Positions 17,173 through 25,928 of a stretch of 64,000 nt of DNA are shown here, piece by piece. Positions within the stretch are counted from its first letter, which is position 1. Every line of letters begins with the position of its first letter. Position numbers and translations under genes: made by a program. The DNA is from SIG603 sp964370775. Its GTDB lineage: Bacteria > Bacillota > Clostridia > Oscillospirales > Acutalibacteraceae. Below the pieces are notes generated by a model that did not search any database, was not told where the DNA came from, and saw nothing but the letters and a program-made list of their open reading frames with translations. Location: assembly GCA_964370775.1 (NCBI GenBank), contig CAYJKT010000005.1, positions 1 to 64,000 of the forward strand. The letters are read 5' to 3'.

Positions 17173-17685
17173 ATGATAATTAGAAAATCTACAGAAAAAG
17201 ATATACCAAACATGGTTAAGATATATGAGCAATCTCGAAAAGCTATGAAGGACATGGGCATTGACCAATGGCAAGGAGAGACACCAAACGCAGATACAGC
17301 GATACAAGACATAAAAAATGATTATTCTTATGTATGCGAATTAGACGGAGAGATTATCGCAACTGCTGTTATATATGTAGGAAACGAGCCGACTTATGAC
17401 AAGATTTATGACGGAAAATGGCTGACTGAGCTTAACGAGTACGGAGTAATTCACAGGTTAGCAGTATCACCAAACAACAAAAAAAGCGGAGTAGCCATTA
17501 AATTAATGGACTACGCCGCCGATATATCTATAAAAAATGGTGTCTCATTACGCTGTGATACCCATATTGATAATTTGCCAATGAGAGGAGCCATGGAAAA
17601 GTTTGGTTTTGTTTTGTGTGGAACTATTGTAATTGATGATGGTACACAGCGTGTAGCTTATGAAAAACCACTTCTTAGCCTGTAG
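17173..17685 (+). CDS. GNAT-family N-acetyltransferase
   Basis: A 170-residue GNAT acetyltransferase transferring an acetyl group from acetyl-CoA to an amine. Visible parts are the N-terminal IIRKSTEKDIPNMVKIYEQ strand-helix, the core strand IIATAVIYVG, and the acetyl-CoA loop region RLAVSPNNKKSGVAIKLMDY at about residues 95-115, followed by the LRCDTHIDNLPMRGAMEKFGF segment common to the family. The loop has NNKKSG in place of the usual Q/RxxGxG/A. GGAG lies 9 bases before the ATG. Its last 11 bases overlap the end of the convergent htrA gene. The substrate is unknown. Confidence 0.9.
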   Translation: MIIRKSTEKDIPNMVKIYEQSRKAMKDMGIDQWQGETPNADTAIQDIKNDYSYVCELDGEIIATAVIYVGNEPTYDKIYDGKWLTELNEYGVIHRLAVSPNNKKSGVAIKLMDYAADISIKNGVSLRCDTHIDNLPMRGAMEKFGFVLCGTIVIDDGTQRVAYEKPLLSL

Positions 17686-19156
17686 TAACTGGTTGAGTAT
17701 ACGCTGACAATGTTAGTGTGATTTCAATGTTTGTTTGTCCTGCTAATGCACGGTCGATAACTAAAGTAACTGTGTCGCCTGCGCTCTTTGTTGCTAAAAC
17801 AGAAGCTATAGTGCCTGATGTTGTAACGTCTACACCGTCAATACTTCTAATAACATCGCCTTGTTGAATTCCAGCAGCGATTGCGTTTTCGCTTGTTACT
17901 TCTGCAACATACATGCCTGGGTTTAAGCCATAGAAACTAGCTGTCATGCTGTCTAGGAAAGTGCCACTTACACCTATAATTGCACGGTTTTGAACATAAC
18001 CATAGTTTTTAAGGTCTGTTAGTATCGGTTGAGCATCATTAATAGGAATTGCAAAGCCTAAACCTTCATAATCTACTGATGAATATTTAGCTGAGTTAAT
18101 ACCAATAACTTGGCCATACTCGTTAACAAGTGCGCCACCAGAGTTGCCTGGGTTGATAGCTGCGTCTGTTTGGATAGTGTTCATAATATAGCCTGATTCG
18201 CCAGATGTAATCTCTCTATCTAAAGCACTTACATAACCAACTGTTACAGATGAGCTAAGTGCTAAACCACCTGGGTTACCGATAGCCACAACTTGTTCGC
18301 CAACACTAAGATCATCAGATGAACCAAACTCTGCTGGTACAAGAGATAAACCAGATGTATCACGAATTTTGATAACTGCTAAGTCAGTAACTTCATCTTC
18401 ACCAACTACGTCAGCTTCTGCAACTGTGCCGTCGTGTAAAACTACTTTTATGTTAGTAGCGCCCTCAACAACGTGAGCATTAGTTATAATGTAGCCATCT
18501 GCAGACATTATAACGCCTGAACCTTCACCAGCTGGACTTACTTCTGATTCAGCAGTAGATGAATTAGTACCAAATGCGCCAAAACCATTGGAATTTACAA
18601 TTTGATAGTTTTGAACTGTCACAACAGATGGAATTACTTTTTCTGCAATTTGTTCTGTTGTAAGTTTGCCTACTTCAACATTCATTTGCTCTGCTGTATC
18701 ATCTTGCACTGTAGCAATTGTGAACGCTGGTATATTTGTAAGTTCAGATTCTGAACTGATTGCGATAAATCCAGATTGTATCATCATTAATAAAATGCTT
18801 ACAGATAACACACTGGATACCACTGCCGCTAATGATACTGTTAAAACAGTTTTGCCACTTCCTGATTTTGTTTTTACTTTTGCAACTGGTGGCGGTGGAG
18901 GCGGTGGATTTGTGGCATAAGTCATCGGTTTTTGTGCCTGATAATTATTATATGGATTACTGTTATACTGATTATTTTGTGGTGGAGTATAGCTAGTAGT
19001 ATAAGGGTTACTGTTTGTGTTTGGAGCAGTTTGACTGCTTGTTTCCTGAGCCTGTGATGTATAAGCTTGTTCGTGACTAGTAGCTTCTACTTTTTTGTCT
19101 TGTTCTGGGTTTGGATTGTTGTTTGTATTATTATTGTTTCCATAAGGGTTATACAT
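17675..19156 (-). CDS. htrA: HtrA/DegP-type membrane-anchored serine protease
   Basis: A 493-residue trypsin-like protease and chaperone that degrades misfolded exported proteins. The order is a cytoplasmic Asn/Gln/Pro-rich N-terminus (about 1-95), one TM (about 105-130), the protease domain with the triad His in TNAHVVEG, Asp in TDLAVIKI and Ser in NPGNSGGAL, and a C-terminal PDZ domain (about 385-485) containing GDVIRSIDGVDV. The catalytic domain should lie outside. AAAGGAGAGATAA lies before the ATG. The low-complexity N-terminus is like B. subtilis HtrA/HtrB. The gene ends tail-to-tail inside the GNAT gene. Such genes are often induced by envelope stress; I see no specific operator. Confidence 0.96.
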   Translation of the reverse strand: MYNPYGNNNNTNNNPNPEQDKKVEATSHEQAYTSQAQETSSQTAPNTNSNPYTTSYTPPQNNQYNSNPYNNYQAQKPMTYATNPPPPPPPVAKVKTKSGSGKTVLTVSLAAVVSSVLSVSILLMMIQSGFIAISSESELTNIPAFTIATVQDDTAEQMNVEVGKLTTEQIAEKVIPSVVTVQNYQIVNSNGFGAFGTNSSTAESEVSPAGEGSGVIMSADGYIITNAHVVEGATNIKVVLHDGTVAEADVVGEDEVTDLAVIKIRDTSGLSLVPAEFGSSDDLSVGEQVVAIGNPGGLALSSSVTVGYVSALDREITSGESGYIMNTIQTDAAINPGNSGGALVNEYGQVIGINSAKYSSVDYEGLGFAIPINDAQPILTDLKNYGYVQNRAIIGVSGTFLDSMTASFYGLNPGMYVAEVTSENAIAAGIQQGDVIRSIDGVDVTTSGTIASVLATKSAGDTVTLVIDRALAGQTNIEITLTLSAYTQPVTTG

Positions 19157-19295
19157 AATTATCTCTCCTTTATATTTTAAGCTGTTGCTTTTGTTTATTT
19201 ATCTTACAACTATATTATTGAGCTTTTGTGTGAATAACAAGTGATAACTAAATAATACTTATGAGAAACATTATGAAAAGTAAATGTTTTGGCAA

Positions 19296-19973
19296 TTATA
19301 GTTCGATAATTCCACCTATATCATATAAGGGTTTTTCAGTTAACTCTGTTATATCATAACCTTTTTTATGAATAAACTCTCTTATATTATTTCCGTCTGG
19401 GTGGTGATTTAAACAACCAGTAAAAAGAATTTTGTCGCCCACTTTTCCACTTGCACCTCCAATAAATCCGTAATCATATCCATCTAATATAATGTGACCG
19501 TGTTCAATTTTCAACACATCAACACCGTGACTGTTTAAAACTTCATGTATATTAGCATCGGCAGTTATAACAGATTTATCATCAATAACGCAAGTGCTAC
19601 ATTTTGCATAACCTTGATTTATATGATGAAAACTATAGCCGTTTTCAGTTAAGTATTGATACAATAATATATCAATGCTTTTTTTATTTGCGTAAAAATT
19701 TTTGCCAAGAATTAAGCAGTTAAGCAAGCAATCTTTCGGATAAGTTTTTTCGCTTATATTATTAGTATAACTTAATTTATAATCTTTAATAATAATTTCG
19801 CTTTCTTTTAAAACAAAAGCTTCTTTCTCATTAACTTTAATAAACTGCATGTCTGCATGGTGTGAGACTTGCCACGGCAAAAATGGATATGACTGCGTGA
19901 AGACACTGTCATATCCTGATTTTTTTAGCTTATTAGTTATATGTTCATATTGATTAGATACTAAAATTCTCAT
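19296..19973 (-). CDS. Possible pentein/GME-fold protein (DUF6873-like)
   Basis: A 225-residue protein that I think belongs to the clostridial DUF6873 family, described as having a guanidine-modifying-enzyme (pentein) fold; I am recalling this and could not check it. Supporting features are the SHHADMQF segment (about residues 36-43), like the His-Asp motifs of that fold, internal repeats of short strands with Cys (YAKCSTCVIDD, about 146-156), and a FTGCLNHHPDG segment near residue 190 where a catalytic Cys might lie. No membrane segment. It begins one base after the stop of radA on the same strand, so the two are probably co-transcribed. Its activity and substrate are unknown. Confidence 0.7.
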   Translation of the reverse strand: MRILVSNQYEHITNKLKKSGYDSVFTQSYPFLPWQVSHHADMQFIKVNEKEAFVLKESEIIIKDYKLSYTNNISEKTYPKDCLLNCLILGKNFYANKKSIDILLYQYLTENGYSFHHINQGYAKCSTCVIDDKSVITADANIHEVLNSHGVDVLKIEHGHIILDGYDYGFIGGASGKVGDKILFTGCLNHHPDGNNIREFIHKKGYDITELTEKPLYDIGGIIEL

Positions 19974-19974
19974 T

Positions 19975-21339
19975 TTAATTGCAACACTTGTTAAAAGCTT
20001 CCCCTATATTTTTAACGCCAATAATTTCAATATCATCAACTAATTTCAACTTTTGAACATTATGATACGGCAATACACAACGCTTAAAACCCATTCTTTT
20101 AGCTTCGCTAAGTCTAGCTTCTGCATGGTTAACTGCACGGATTTCACCAGCTAGTCCAATCTCACCAAACACTAGTGTATCTTCTCTAATCTCTGTGTCT
20201 TTTAAGCTAGATACCAAAGACATTGCAGCAGCTAAGTCAACTGCTGGTTCGTCAAGTTTTAAACCACCAACTACATTCACATACGCATCTAGGTTAGAGA
20301 AGAAAAACCCAGCCCGTTTCTCTAAAACAGCTAAAATAAGTGTCATTCTGTTATAATCATAACCTGTTGCAGTTCTTCTAGGGTTACCAAATCCTGTTGT
20401 ACTTGCAAGCCCTTGAATTTCTGCAAGAATAGGTCGAGTACCCTCCATAACTGCTGTTACACATGTGCCAGAAGCATTCTTAGGGCGACCCTCAAGCAAA
20501 GCTTGTGACGGATTTTCCACCTGAGTTAGTCCGTCGCCTCCCATGTCGAAAACACCAATCTCGTTTGTAGAACCATAACGGTTTTTAACAGCTCTCAAAA
20601 TTCTATATGTCATGTGCCTGTCACCCTCAAAATACAGAACAGCATCAACAATATGTTCCAAAACTTTAGGGCCAGCAATTGCACCGTCTTTGTTAACGTG
20701 TCCTACAATAATTGTAGGGATATCAAGACTTTTTGCGCAACGCATAATCGCATTTGTGCTCTCTCTAACCTGTGTAACACTACCAGGTGAGGACGAAATA
20801 TCTGGGAAATTCATGGTCTGGATAGAGTCAATCATAACAATGTCAGGCTTCTCTACATTTATTTGCTCTGTGATATATTGTACATCAGTCTCTGTTAGAA
20901 CTCTAAGCCTGTCACTCGACACACTAAGTCTCTCTGCTCTAAGCTTAATTTGTCTAGCACTTTCCTCGCCAGATACATACAAAATATCTAGATTTCTGCC
21001 AAGGTATTCACAAACTTGCAAAAGAATAGTCGATTTACCAATGCCGGGGTCACCACTTATAAGCACAAGAGAACCCTTAACAATTCCACCACCAAGCACA
21101 CGGTCGAACTCAGATAAACCAGTTTGGTATCTGTGCTCGTTCTCTGTGTTAATCTCGTTAATAAACATCGGCTTACTGCCTGTTCTTGACAGAGAAGAAC
21201 TGCTATTTTTTGCAGTAGTCGCTACAGCTACGCTCTCTTCCATGGTGTTCCAACTGCCACAATCAGGGCATTTGCCACTCCACCTAGGGTTTTGGTAGCC
21301 ACATTCAGAGCATGTATAAACAGTTTTATTTTTAGCCAT
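19975..21339 (-). CDS. radA: DNA repair protein RadA
   Basis: A 454-residue RecA-related branch-migration helicase that helps process recombination intermediates. It has an N-terminal four-Cys zinc finger (CSECGYQNPRWSGKCPDCG), Walker A GDPGIGKST near residue 80, the RadA-specific motif KNRYGSTNEIGVF near 235, and a C-terminal Lon-like domain. I start it at ATG 21339, where AGGTGG lies about 9 bases upstream and the zinc finger falls at the N-terminus as in relatives; a longer reading to 21393 would add 18 unrelated residues. Length matches the family. It follows rpsO by 65 bases in the same direction and precedes the pentein-like gene. Confidence 0.97.
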   Translation of the reverse strand: MAKNKTVYTCSECGYQNPRWSGKCPDCGSWNTMEESVAVATTAKNSSSSLSRTGSKPMFINEINTENEHRYQTGLSEFDRVLGGGIVKGSLVLISGDPGIGKSTILLQVCEYLGRNLDILYVSGEESARQIKLRAERLSVSSDRLRVLTETDVQYITEQINVEKPDIVMIDSIQTMNFPDISSSPGSVTQVRESTNAIMRCAKSLDIPTIIVGHVNKDGAIAGPKVLEHIVDAVLYFEGDRHMTYRILRAVKNRYGSTNEIGVFDMGGDGLTQVENPSQALLEGRPKNASGTCVTAVMEGTRPILAEIQGLASTTGFGNPRRTATGYDYNRMTLILAVLEKRAGFFFSNLDAYVNVVGGLKLDEPAVDLAAAMSLVSSLKDTEIREDTLVFGEIGLAGEIRAVNHAEARLSEAKRMGFKRCVLPYHNVQKLKLVDDIEIIGVKNIGEAFNKCCN

Positions 21340-21404
21340 AAGAAAATTCCACCTTTTATATAAAACAAAGAGGCTGTGTAACACAACCTCCAATAATCAT
21401 TAAA

Positions 21405-21668
21405 TTATTTACGGATACCTAGAACGCTGATAATAGCACGGTATCTTTCGATATCAATTTTAATTAGGTAGTTAAGAAGACTTCTTCTTTGACCAACCAT
21501 CATTAATAGACCACGGCGTGAGTGGTGATCTTTTTTATTGATTTTTAAGTGCTCAGTTAAATCTTGAATTCTTTTTGTTAAAAGAGCGATTTGAACCTCT
21601 GGAGAACCTGTGTCGCCTTCGTGACGTGCGTGTTGATTAATGATTGCTTGTTTTTCTGATTTTAGCAT
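21405..21668 (-). CDS. rpsO: 30S ribosomal protein S15
   Basis: The 87-residue S15, a primary 16S rRNA binder of the small-subunit platform. The signature HEGDTGSPEVQIALLTKRI and the DHHSRRGLLMMVGQRRSLLNYL segment are both present and the length is right. AAAGGTGAAATT precedes the ATG. It has a strong promoter and a structured leader of about 90 bases, and its divergent neighbour is pnp. In many bacteria rpsO and pnp are adjacent in one operon; here they are head to head. Confidence 0.98.
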   Translation of the reverse strand: MLKSEKQAIINQHARHEGDTGSPEVQIALLTKRIQDLTEHLKINKKDHHSRRGLLMMVGQRRSLLNYLIKIDIERYRAIISVLGIRK

Positions 21669-21796
21669 AATTTCACCTTTTCCGAAGCATATAAGCTTCT
21701 AATTTAATTAGCCCGAACCACAGCAAAAGGGGGTGAATCCTTTACCCGTGATTTGGGTAGCTCACATATTATAGCATGAAAAATAAAATTTGTAAA
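21669..21796 (-). promoter_or_regulatory. rpsO promoter and structured leader
   Basis: On the minus strand TTTACA (21791-21796) and TATAAT (21768-21773) are exactly 17 bases apart. The leader of about 90 bases that follows can form TACCC-N7-GGGTA, and GAAGC-N6-GCTTC just before the ribosome binding site. S15 represses its own translation through leader structures in several Firmicutes, so this may be such a site, but I cannot match it to a known S15 leader class. Confidence 0.65.
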
Positions 21797-21897
21797 GATA
21801 TTTTTAGCCTAAAACACGCCGATATACATAAGTATCAATAACAAATGACACTATGGTTCACAAAATAAAAATATACAAATTATATTTTAAAATAAGC

Positions 21898-22046
21898 TTG
21901 TATTTTAATGTTTTTTCTGTTAAAATTATTAGGATAATACCCCATGTTTAGCAGTATAACGAGCTAAAACAAGCTTTTGGTTGGTTTTATTGTTAAACCA
22001 CAGGGGAAGTTTTTAGCGCTACAGAGTTAGCAAGAAAGGACACATA
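21898..22046 (+). promoter_or_regulatory. pnp promoter and structured leader
   Basis: TTGTAT (21898-21903) and TAAAAT (21921-21926) are 17 bases apart. The leader of about 110 bases can form nested stems: GCTAAAA (21963-21969) with TTTTAGC (22011-22017), and inside it TGGTTT (21982-21987) with AAACCA (21995-22000). PNPase is known to control its own leader in E. coli; a similar role here is only inferred. The 378-base gap between rpsO and pnp holds these two promoters and leaders and no gene. Confidence 0.55.
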
Positions 22047-24239
22047 ATGTTTGAAAATTTTAAAGTGTTTGAAACTGAGTTCGCAGGCAGACCACTTGTT
22101 ATAGAAACAGGTAAAATGGCTCAGTTGGCAAACGGACAATGCTTAGTTCGCTATGGCGAGACTACAGTTCACGTTGCAGTTACTGCATCACAAAAACCAA
22201 GAGACGGAATAGACTTTTTCCCATTATCAGTTGATTTCGAGGAAAAATTATACTCAGTTGGTAAAATCCCAGGCTCTTTCTTAAAAAGAGAAGGCAGACC
22301 AACAGATAAAGCTATCCTAGTTTGCAGAATGATAGACAGACCTATCAGACCTCTTTTCCCAAAAGATTTAAGAAACGATTGCTCTATCGTTTGCACAGTT
22401 ATGTCAGTAGACCCAGATTGCTCTCCTGAAATTGCTGCAATGGTTGGTACTTCAATCGCTCTTTCTATCTCAGATATCCCTTGGAACGGCCCTATCAGTG
22501 GTGTTTCTGTAGGTTATATCGACGGAAAATTTGTTATGAACCCTAACTTAGAGGAAAGAAAACTTAGCGAAATGGCTGTTACAGTAGCTTCTACTTCTGA
22601 CAGAGTTGCTATGATTGAAGCTGGCGCTAACGAAATTCCTGATGACGTTATGTATGAGGGAATTATGGCAGGTCATGCTGAAAACCAAAAAATCATCGAG
22701 TTCATCAACGGTATTCAAGCTGAAATTGGCAAAGCTAAATTTGATTATACTTCTAACGAGCCAGACGAAGAAATGTACGAAGCTGTTAAAGCTTTCTGTA
22801 TTGACGAAATGCGTCATGCTCTTGACACAGACGACAAACTAGTTCGTGACGAGAGAATGAAGCCTATCACAGAAAAAGTTCACGAGAAATTCGATGAAAT
22901 TTATCCTGATGATAAAGCTAAAATTGACGAGTGCCTATATAAAACACAAAAATACGTTGTTAGACGTTGGTTATTAGACGACGGAAAACGTGTTGACGGC
23001 AGAGGAATGGATGAAATTCGTCCACTAGATGCACAAATCGACTTAATCCCTAGAGTACACGGCAGTGGTATGTTTACAAGAGGTCAAACTCAAGTTCTAA
23101 CAATCGCTACTTTAGGCTCTGCAAGAGAAGAACAACTTCTTGACGGTATCGACGAAGAAGCTTCTAAAAAATACATGCACCACTACAACTTCCCATCATA
23201 CTCAGTTGGTGAAGCTAAACCTTCAAGAGGCCCTGGTAGACGTGAAGTTGGTCACGGCGCATTAGCAGAGAGAGCTTTAGTGCCAGTTATCCCAGAGGAA
23301 AAAGATTTCCCTTACACAATCCGTTTAGTATCAGAAGTTCTAAGCTCTAACGGCTCTACTTCTCAAGGTTCTATCTGTGGTTCAACACTTGCTCTAATGG
23401 CTGCTGGTGTTCCAATCAAAGCTCCAGTTGCTGGTATCTCTTGTGGTCTTATCACAGAGGGTGACAGATGGATGACTATGGTTGACATTCAAGGTGTTGA
23501 GGACTTCTTTGGCGACATGGACTTTAAAGTTGCAGGTACAAAAAATGGTATCACAGCTATCCAAATGGATCTTAAAATCAGTGGTTTAACACCAGAGATG
23601 ATTAAAGAAGCTTTACACAAAACAAATGTTGCTAGACAATTCATTTTAGATGAAGTTATGCTAAAAGCTATCGCAGAGCCAAGAGAGCAACTTTCAGAGT
23701 ACGCTCCTAAAATGCTTTCTACAACTGTACCTGTGGACAAAATCCGTGAGGTTATCGGTTCTGGTGGTAAAGTTATCCAAAAAATCTGCGCTGAGTGCGA
23801 CGTTAAAGTTGACATCGACGACGAGGGTAACTGCTTCGTTTCTGGTATTAACTATGACAACTGTAAACGTGCTTTAGAGATTATTGATACTATCGCAAAC
23901 GACCCAGAAGCTGGTTCTTACTATGCTGGTAAAGTTACAAGAATTATGGACTTTGGCGCATTTGTTGAGATAGTTCCTGGTAAAGAGGGCTTAGTTCATG
24001 TTTCTAAACTAGATGTAAAACGTGTTGAAAACGTAGCTGATGTTGTAAGCATTGGTGATGTTATCAAAGTTAAAGTTTTAGAGATAGACGAAAAAGGCAG
24101 ACTAAACCTAAGCCGTAGAGACGCTATGATAGACCTTGACGGTGCTGTTGCTGAGAATGTTGTGTCTGACGCTCCTAGAAAGCCTAGACCTAACAACAAT
24201 TTTAGAAGAAACGATAACAGAAGAAACAACAATAACTAA
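22047..24239 (+). CDS. pnp: Polyribonucleotide nucleotidyltransferase (PNPase)
   Basis: A 730-residue 3'-5' phosphorolytic exoribonuclease that degrades mRNA and can add tails. Domain order is RNase PH 1 (about 1-140), a helical linker, RNase PH 2 (about 310-540) with the SNGSTSQGSICGSTLALM and DFFGDMDFKVAGT active-site segments, KH (about 555-615) with VIGSGGKVIQKI, and S1 (about 620-690) with YYAGKVTRIMDFGAFVEI. The tail is rich in Arg and Asn. Length and layout are normal. AAGAAAGGA lies before the ATG. It is monocistronic, with a leader upstream and a strong terminator downstream. Confidence 0.98.
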   Translation: MFENFKVFETEFAGRPLVIETGKMAQLANGQCLVRYGETTVHVAVTASQKPRDGIDFFPLSVDFEEKLYSVGKIPGSFLKREGRPTDKAILVCRMIDRPIRPLFPKDLRNDCSIVCTVMSVDPDCSPEIAAMVGTSIALSISDIPWNGPISGVSVGYIDGKFVMNPNLEERKLSEMAVTVASTSDRVAMIEAGANEIPDDVMYEGIMAGHAENQKIIEFINGIQAEIGKAKFDYTSNEPDEEMYEAVKAFCIDEMRHALDTDDKLVRDERMKPITEKVHEKFDEIYPDDKAKIDECLYKTQKYVVRRWLLDDGKRVDGRGMDEIRPLDAQIDLIPRVHGSGMFTRGQTQVLTIATLGSAREEQLLDGIDEEASKKYMHHYNFPSYSVGEAKPSRGPGRREVGHGALAERALVPVIPEEKDFPYTIRLVSEVLSSNGSTSQGSICGSTLALMAAGVPIKAPVAGISCGLITEGDRWMTMVDIQGVEDFFGDMDFKVAGTKNGITAIQMDLKISGLTPEMIKEALHKTNVARQFILDEVMLKAIAEPREQLSEYAPKMLSTTVPVDKIREVIGSGGKVIQKICAECDVKVDIDDEGNCFVSGINYDNCKRALEIIDTIANDPEAGSYYAGKVTRIMDFGAFVEIVPGKEGLVHVSKLDVKRVENVADVVSIGDVIKVKVLEIDEKGRLNLSRRDAMIDLDGAVAENVVSDAPRKPRPNNNFRRNDNRRNNNN

Positions 24240-24247
24240 TATATTTT

Positions 24248-24286
24248 ATGAGCTTACTGAATTAATATTTGGTAAGCTCATTTTTT
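24248..24286 (+). terminator. pnp terminator
   Basis: A perfect 10-bp stem, ATGAGCTTAC with GTAAGCTCAT, a 14-base loop and TTTTTT follow the pnp stop by 8 bases. Confidence 0.9.
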
Positions 24287-24426
24287 CAGAGATTATCGCA
24301 ACTAAATAAAAATAAACAATAATTGTAGATTTTCGTGATTTAATTTCATGATTATACAACTGTTTAGCTTTATTTTGCATATCTTTTTGCTTGTAACAGT
24401 GATATAATATAATTACAATAACATAT

Positions 24427-24451
24427 ACTTCTCAATTTAATTTCGAGAAGT
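24427..24451. promoter_or_regulatory. Inverted repeat upstream of the PsiE-like gene
   Basis: ACTTCTC (24427-24433) and GAGAAGT (24445-24451) form an inverted repeat around 11 bases, downstream of AT-rich -10-like sequence (TATAAT near 24405-24415) and about 48 bases before the TTG start. It could be an operator or a 5' mRNA hairpin. Nothing else is visible in the 259-base gap except the pnp terminator. Confidence 0.35.
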
Positions 24452-24498
24452 TATACTTATTTATAATCTGTGAATTAATAAGAAAAGGCGATGATTTT

Positions 24499-24924
24499 TT
24501 GAAATCAATTATGATTAAATGGGAGCAAATTGTATTGCTATTTATCGGCGTAATTTTGATAACCATGACCTTTGTTGGGTACAGTTATTTCGGTCCTCAC
24601 AATATCCTTTTTGTCGAAACAACACTATATGTTTCGATAGCATTAACACTTTCCATAGCTATAATTACTATATATAATTTAATTAGAACGATGACTTTTT
24701 CTAAAATTTATATTATTGTAGAAGCTGTTGCGTTGGCAGTTTTTGCACGGCATTATTTAGATACGCTAAAGCGTGCTGCTGTGAGAGAACATATTACTGT
24801 AGAATTTATGTTTTCAAAAGGTATGTACATTGTCCTGTTGTTAATACCTATTTCTATTATACTTCAATATTTTTTTCAAACTCAAAAACGAAAGAATAGC
24901 ATTAATACGACAACACAACAATAA
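24499..24924 (+). CDS. Small four-helix membrane protein, possibly PsiE-like
   Basis: A 141-residue integral membrane protein with four hydrophobic helices, at about residues 8-30, 40-62, 70-90 and 108-130. Length, helix spacing and the charged segment after helix 3 (ARHYLDTLKRAAVREHI) resemble PsiE, the phosphate-starvation-inducible protein family of unknown function. I hold this loosely. The start is a TTG with AAGGCGAT about 9 bases upstream; an ATG four codons later is the alternative. It stands alone, between pnp and a convergent membrane protein gene, and shares a terminator with that neighbour. Confidence 0.6.
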   Translation: MKSIMIKWEQIVLLFIGVILITMTFVGYSYFGPHNILFVETTLYVSIALTLSIAIITIYNLIRTMTFSKIYIIVEAVALAVFARHYLDTLKRAAVREHITVEFMFSKGMYIVLLLIPISIILQYFFQTQKRKNSINTTTQQ

Positions 24925-24933
24925 ATGCACAAA

Positions 24934-24964
24934 AATGGACTGCGACAATCTGTCACAGTCCATT
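24934..24964. terminator. Bidirectional terminator between convergent membrane protein genes
   Basis: AATGGACTG (24934-24942) pairs with CAGTCCATT (24956-24964), a perfect 9-bp stem, followed by CTTTTGTTT on plus and by TTTTGTGC on minus. Confidence 0.75.
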
Positions 24965-24981
24965 CTTTTGTTTGAATTAAA

Positions 24982-25542
24982 TTATCCGTTATCCTTATTT
25001 TTAACAAAGAAGTTAACACGAATTTGGCTAGGCAACATCATTTTCATGCTATCTAAAATTCTTTCACTTGGGTCGAAAACTATCAGTGTGTTTCCTGTTT
25101 TTTTGCAAGGAGCTATGATATATATTGCTTTGTCTGAAGCAGGGTTTTCAGAAGCGATAATTGTTTTATCAAATCTTCTGTTTTTTAGCTTGTCTGCATT
25201 TTTAGCATAATATCCCATGTCTTCAACTTTGTTAGTTTCAAAACCAGTTAATCTTTTTCTAGAACGCATGTTGATGATTTTATCTATAGTTAAATCACCA
25301 TTTGTGAAAGCGTATTCATATTCAACTTTAGTAAATCCAATTAAATAGTATAAACCGAAGCATACACCAGCAGTTAACATAAAAGGAATTGATATTCCGA
25401 CTATCGGAGTTAGAAATAGAACAGAAGCAGCAACTAAAAGTATAGACAGCACCACTCCACCAAAAATCATCAGATAGTCCTTACTATCTCTTTTTTTCTT
25501 TACCATGTATTCTACAAAAACATCAGCTGTATATCTTGCCAT
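24982..25542 (-). CDS. Conserved two-helix membrane protein of unknown function
   Basis: A 186-residue protein with a short cytoplasmic N-terminus (MARYTADVFVEYMVKKKRDSK), two adjacent TM helices (about 24-44 and 48-68) and a soluble C-terminal domain of about 115 residues, expected to be cytoplasmic. The layout, a membrane hairpin followed by a small beta-rich domain with the segment RFDKTIIASE, is like PH-domain-type membrane proteins. I recall similar clostridial proteins being called DUF6106 but cannot confirm that. AGGAGAAATAAT lies before the ATG. It stands alone; no function can be given. Confidence 0.75.
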   Translation of the reverse strand: MARYTADVFVEYMVKKKRDSKDYLMIFGGVVLSILLVAASVLFLTPIVGISIPFMLTAGVCFGLYYLIGFTKVEYEYAFTNGDLTIDKIINMRSRKRLTGFETNKVEDMGYYAKNADKLKNRRFDKTIIASENPASDKAIYIIAPCKKTGNTLIVFDPSERILDSMKMMLPSQIRVNFFVKNKDNG

Positions 25543-25654
25543 ATTATTTCTCCTAAACTTTATTATTGTTAAATTCTAACATGAATTATAAAATAATTCA
25601 AGTATTTTTTATTTTATTTATGTGATTTTTGTGTGATTATTCATGTTAAACAAG

Positions 25655-25683
25655 TTGACAATACTAATTTTATATGATAATAT
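25655..25683 (+). promoter_or_regulatory. Promoter of the ABC-2 exporter operon
   Basis: A perfect TTGACA (25655-25660) and TAATAT (25678-25683) are separated by 17 bases, 32 bases before the start of the small leader ORF. GATAAT at 25676-25681 with a 15-base spacer overlaps it. Confidence 0.75.
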
Positions 25684-25715
25684 GAAAATATTATATTGAA
25701 AGGTGGTGAAAGGTT

Positions 25716-25928
25716 ATGAAAACAAGTGTTTATTCAAAAGAATTATACTGTGGTATGATTAAAAATGAAAGAGCAGTAAAAATGGCTTTATCATGGGAAA
25801 AACACGCCCTTTTATCAAAAGAAAACCATATTTTAGCGTTCAATTTTGGCTATATATGGGATAAGTGCGTCCATTTTTATGATAAAGATTGTTTTAATCG
25901 CCTTTCACTTTGTGATACTGCTGTATGA
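25716..25928 (+). CDS. Small ORF in the leader of the ABC-2 operon
   Basis: A 70-codon ORF directly behind a strong promoter and with a strong ribosome binding site (AAAGGTGGTGAAAGG before the ATG). I recognise no domain. It is rich in Lys, Cys, Trp, Tyr and His and has no membrane segment or signal peptide. Its stop codon lies within the first of three hairpins that lead to the ABC-2 permease gene, so it may be a leader peptide whose translation affects downstream expression, or a small protein of its own. The coding case rests on the translation signals only. Confidence 0.5.
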   Translation: MKTSVYSKELYCGMIKNERAVKMALSWEKHALLSKENHILAFNFGYIWDKCVHFYDKDCFNRLSLCDTAV

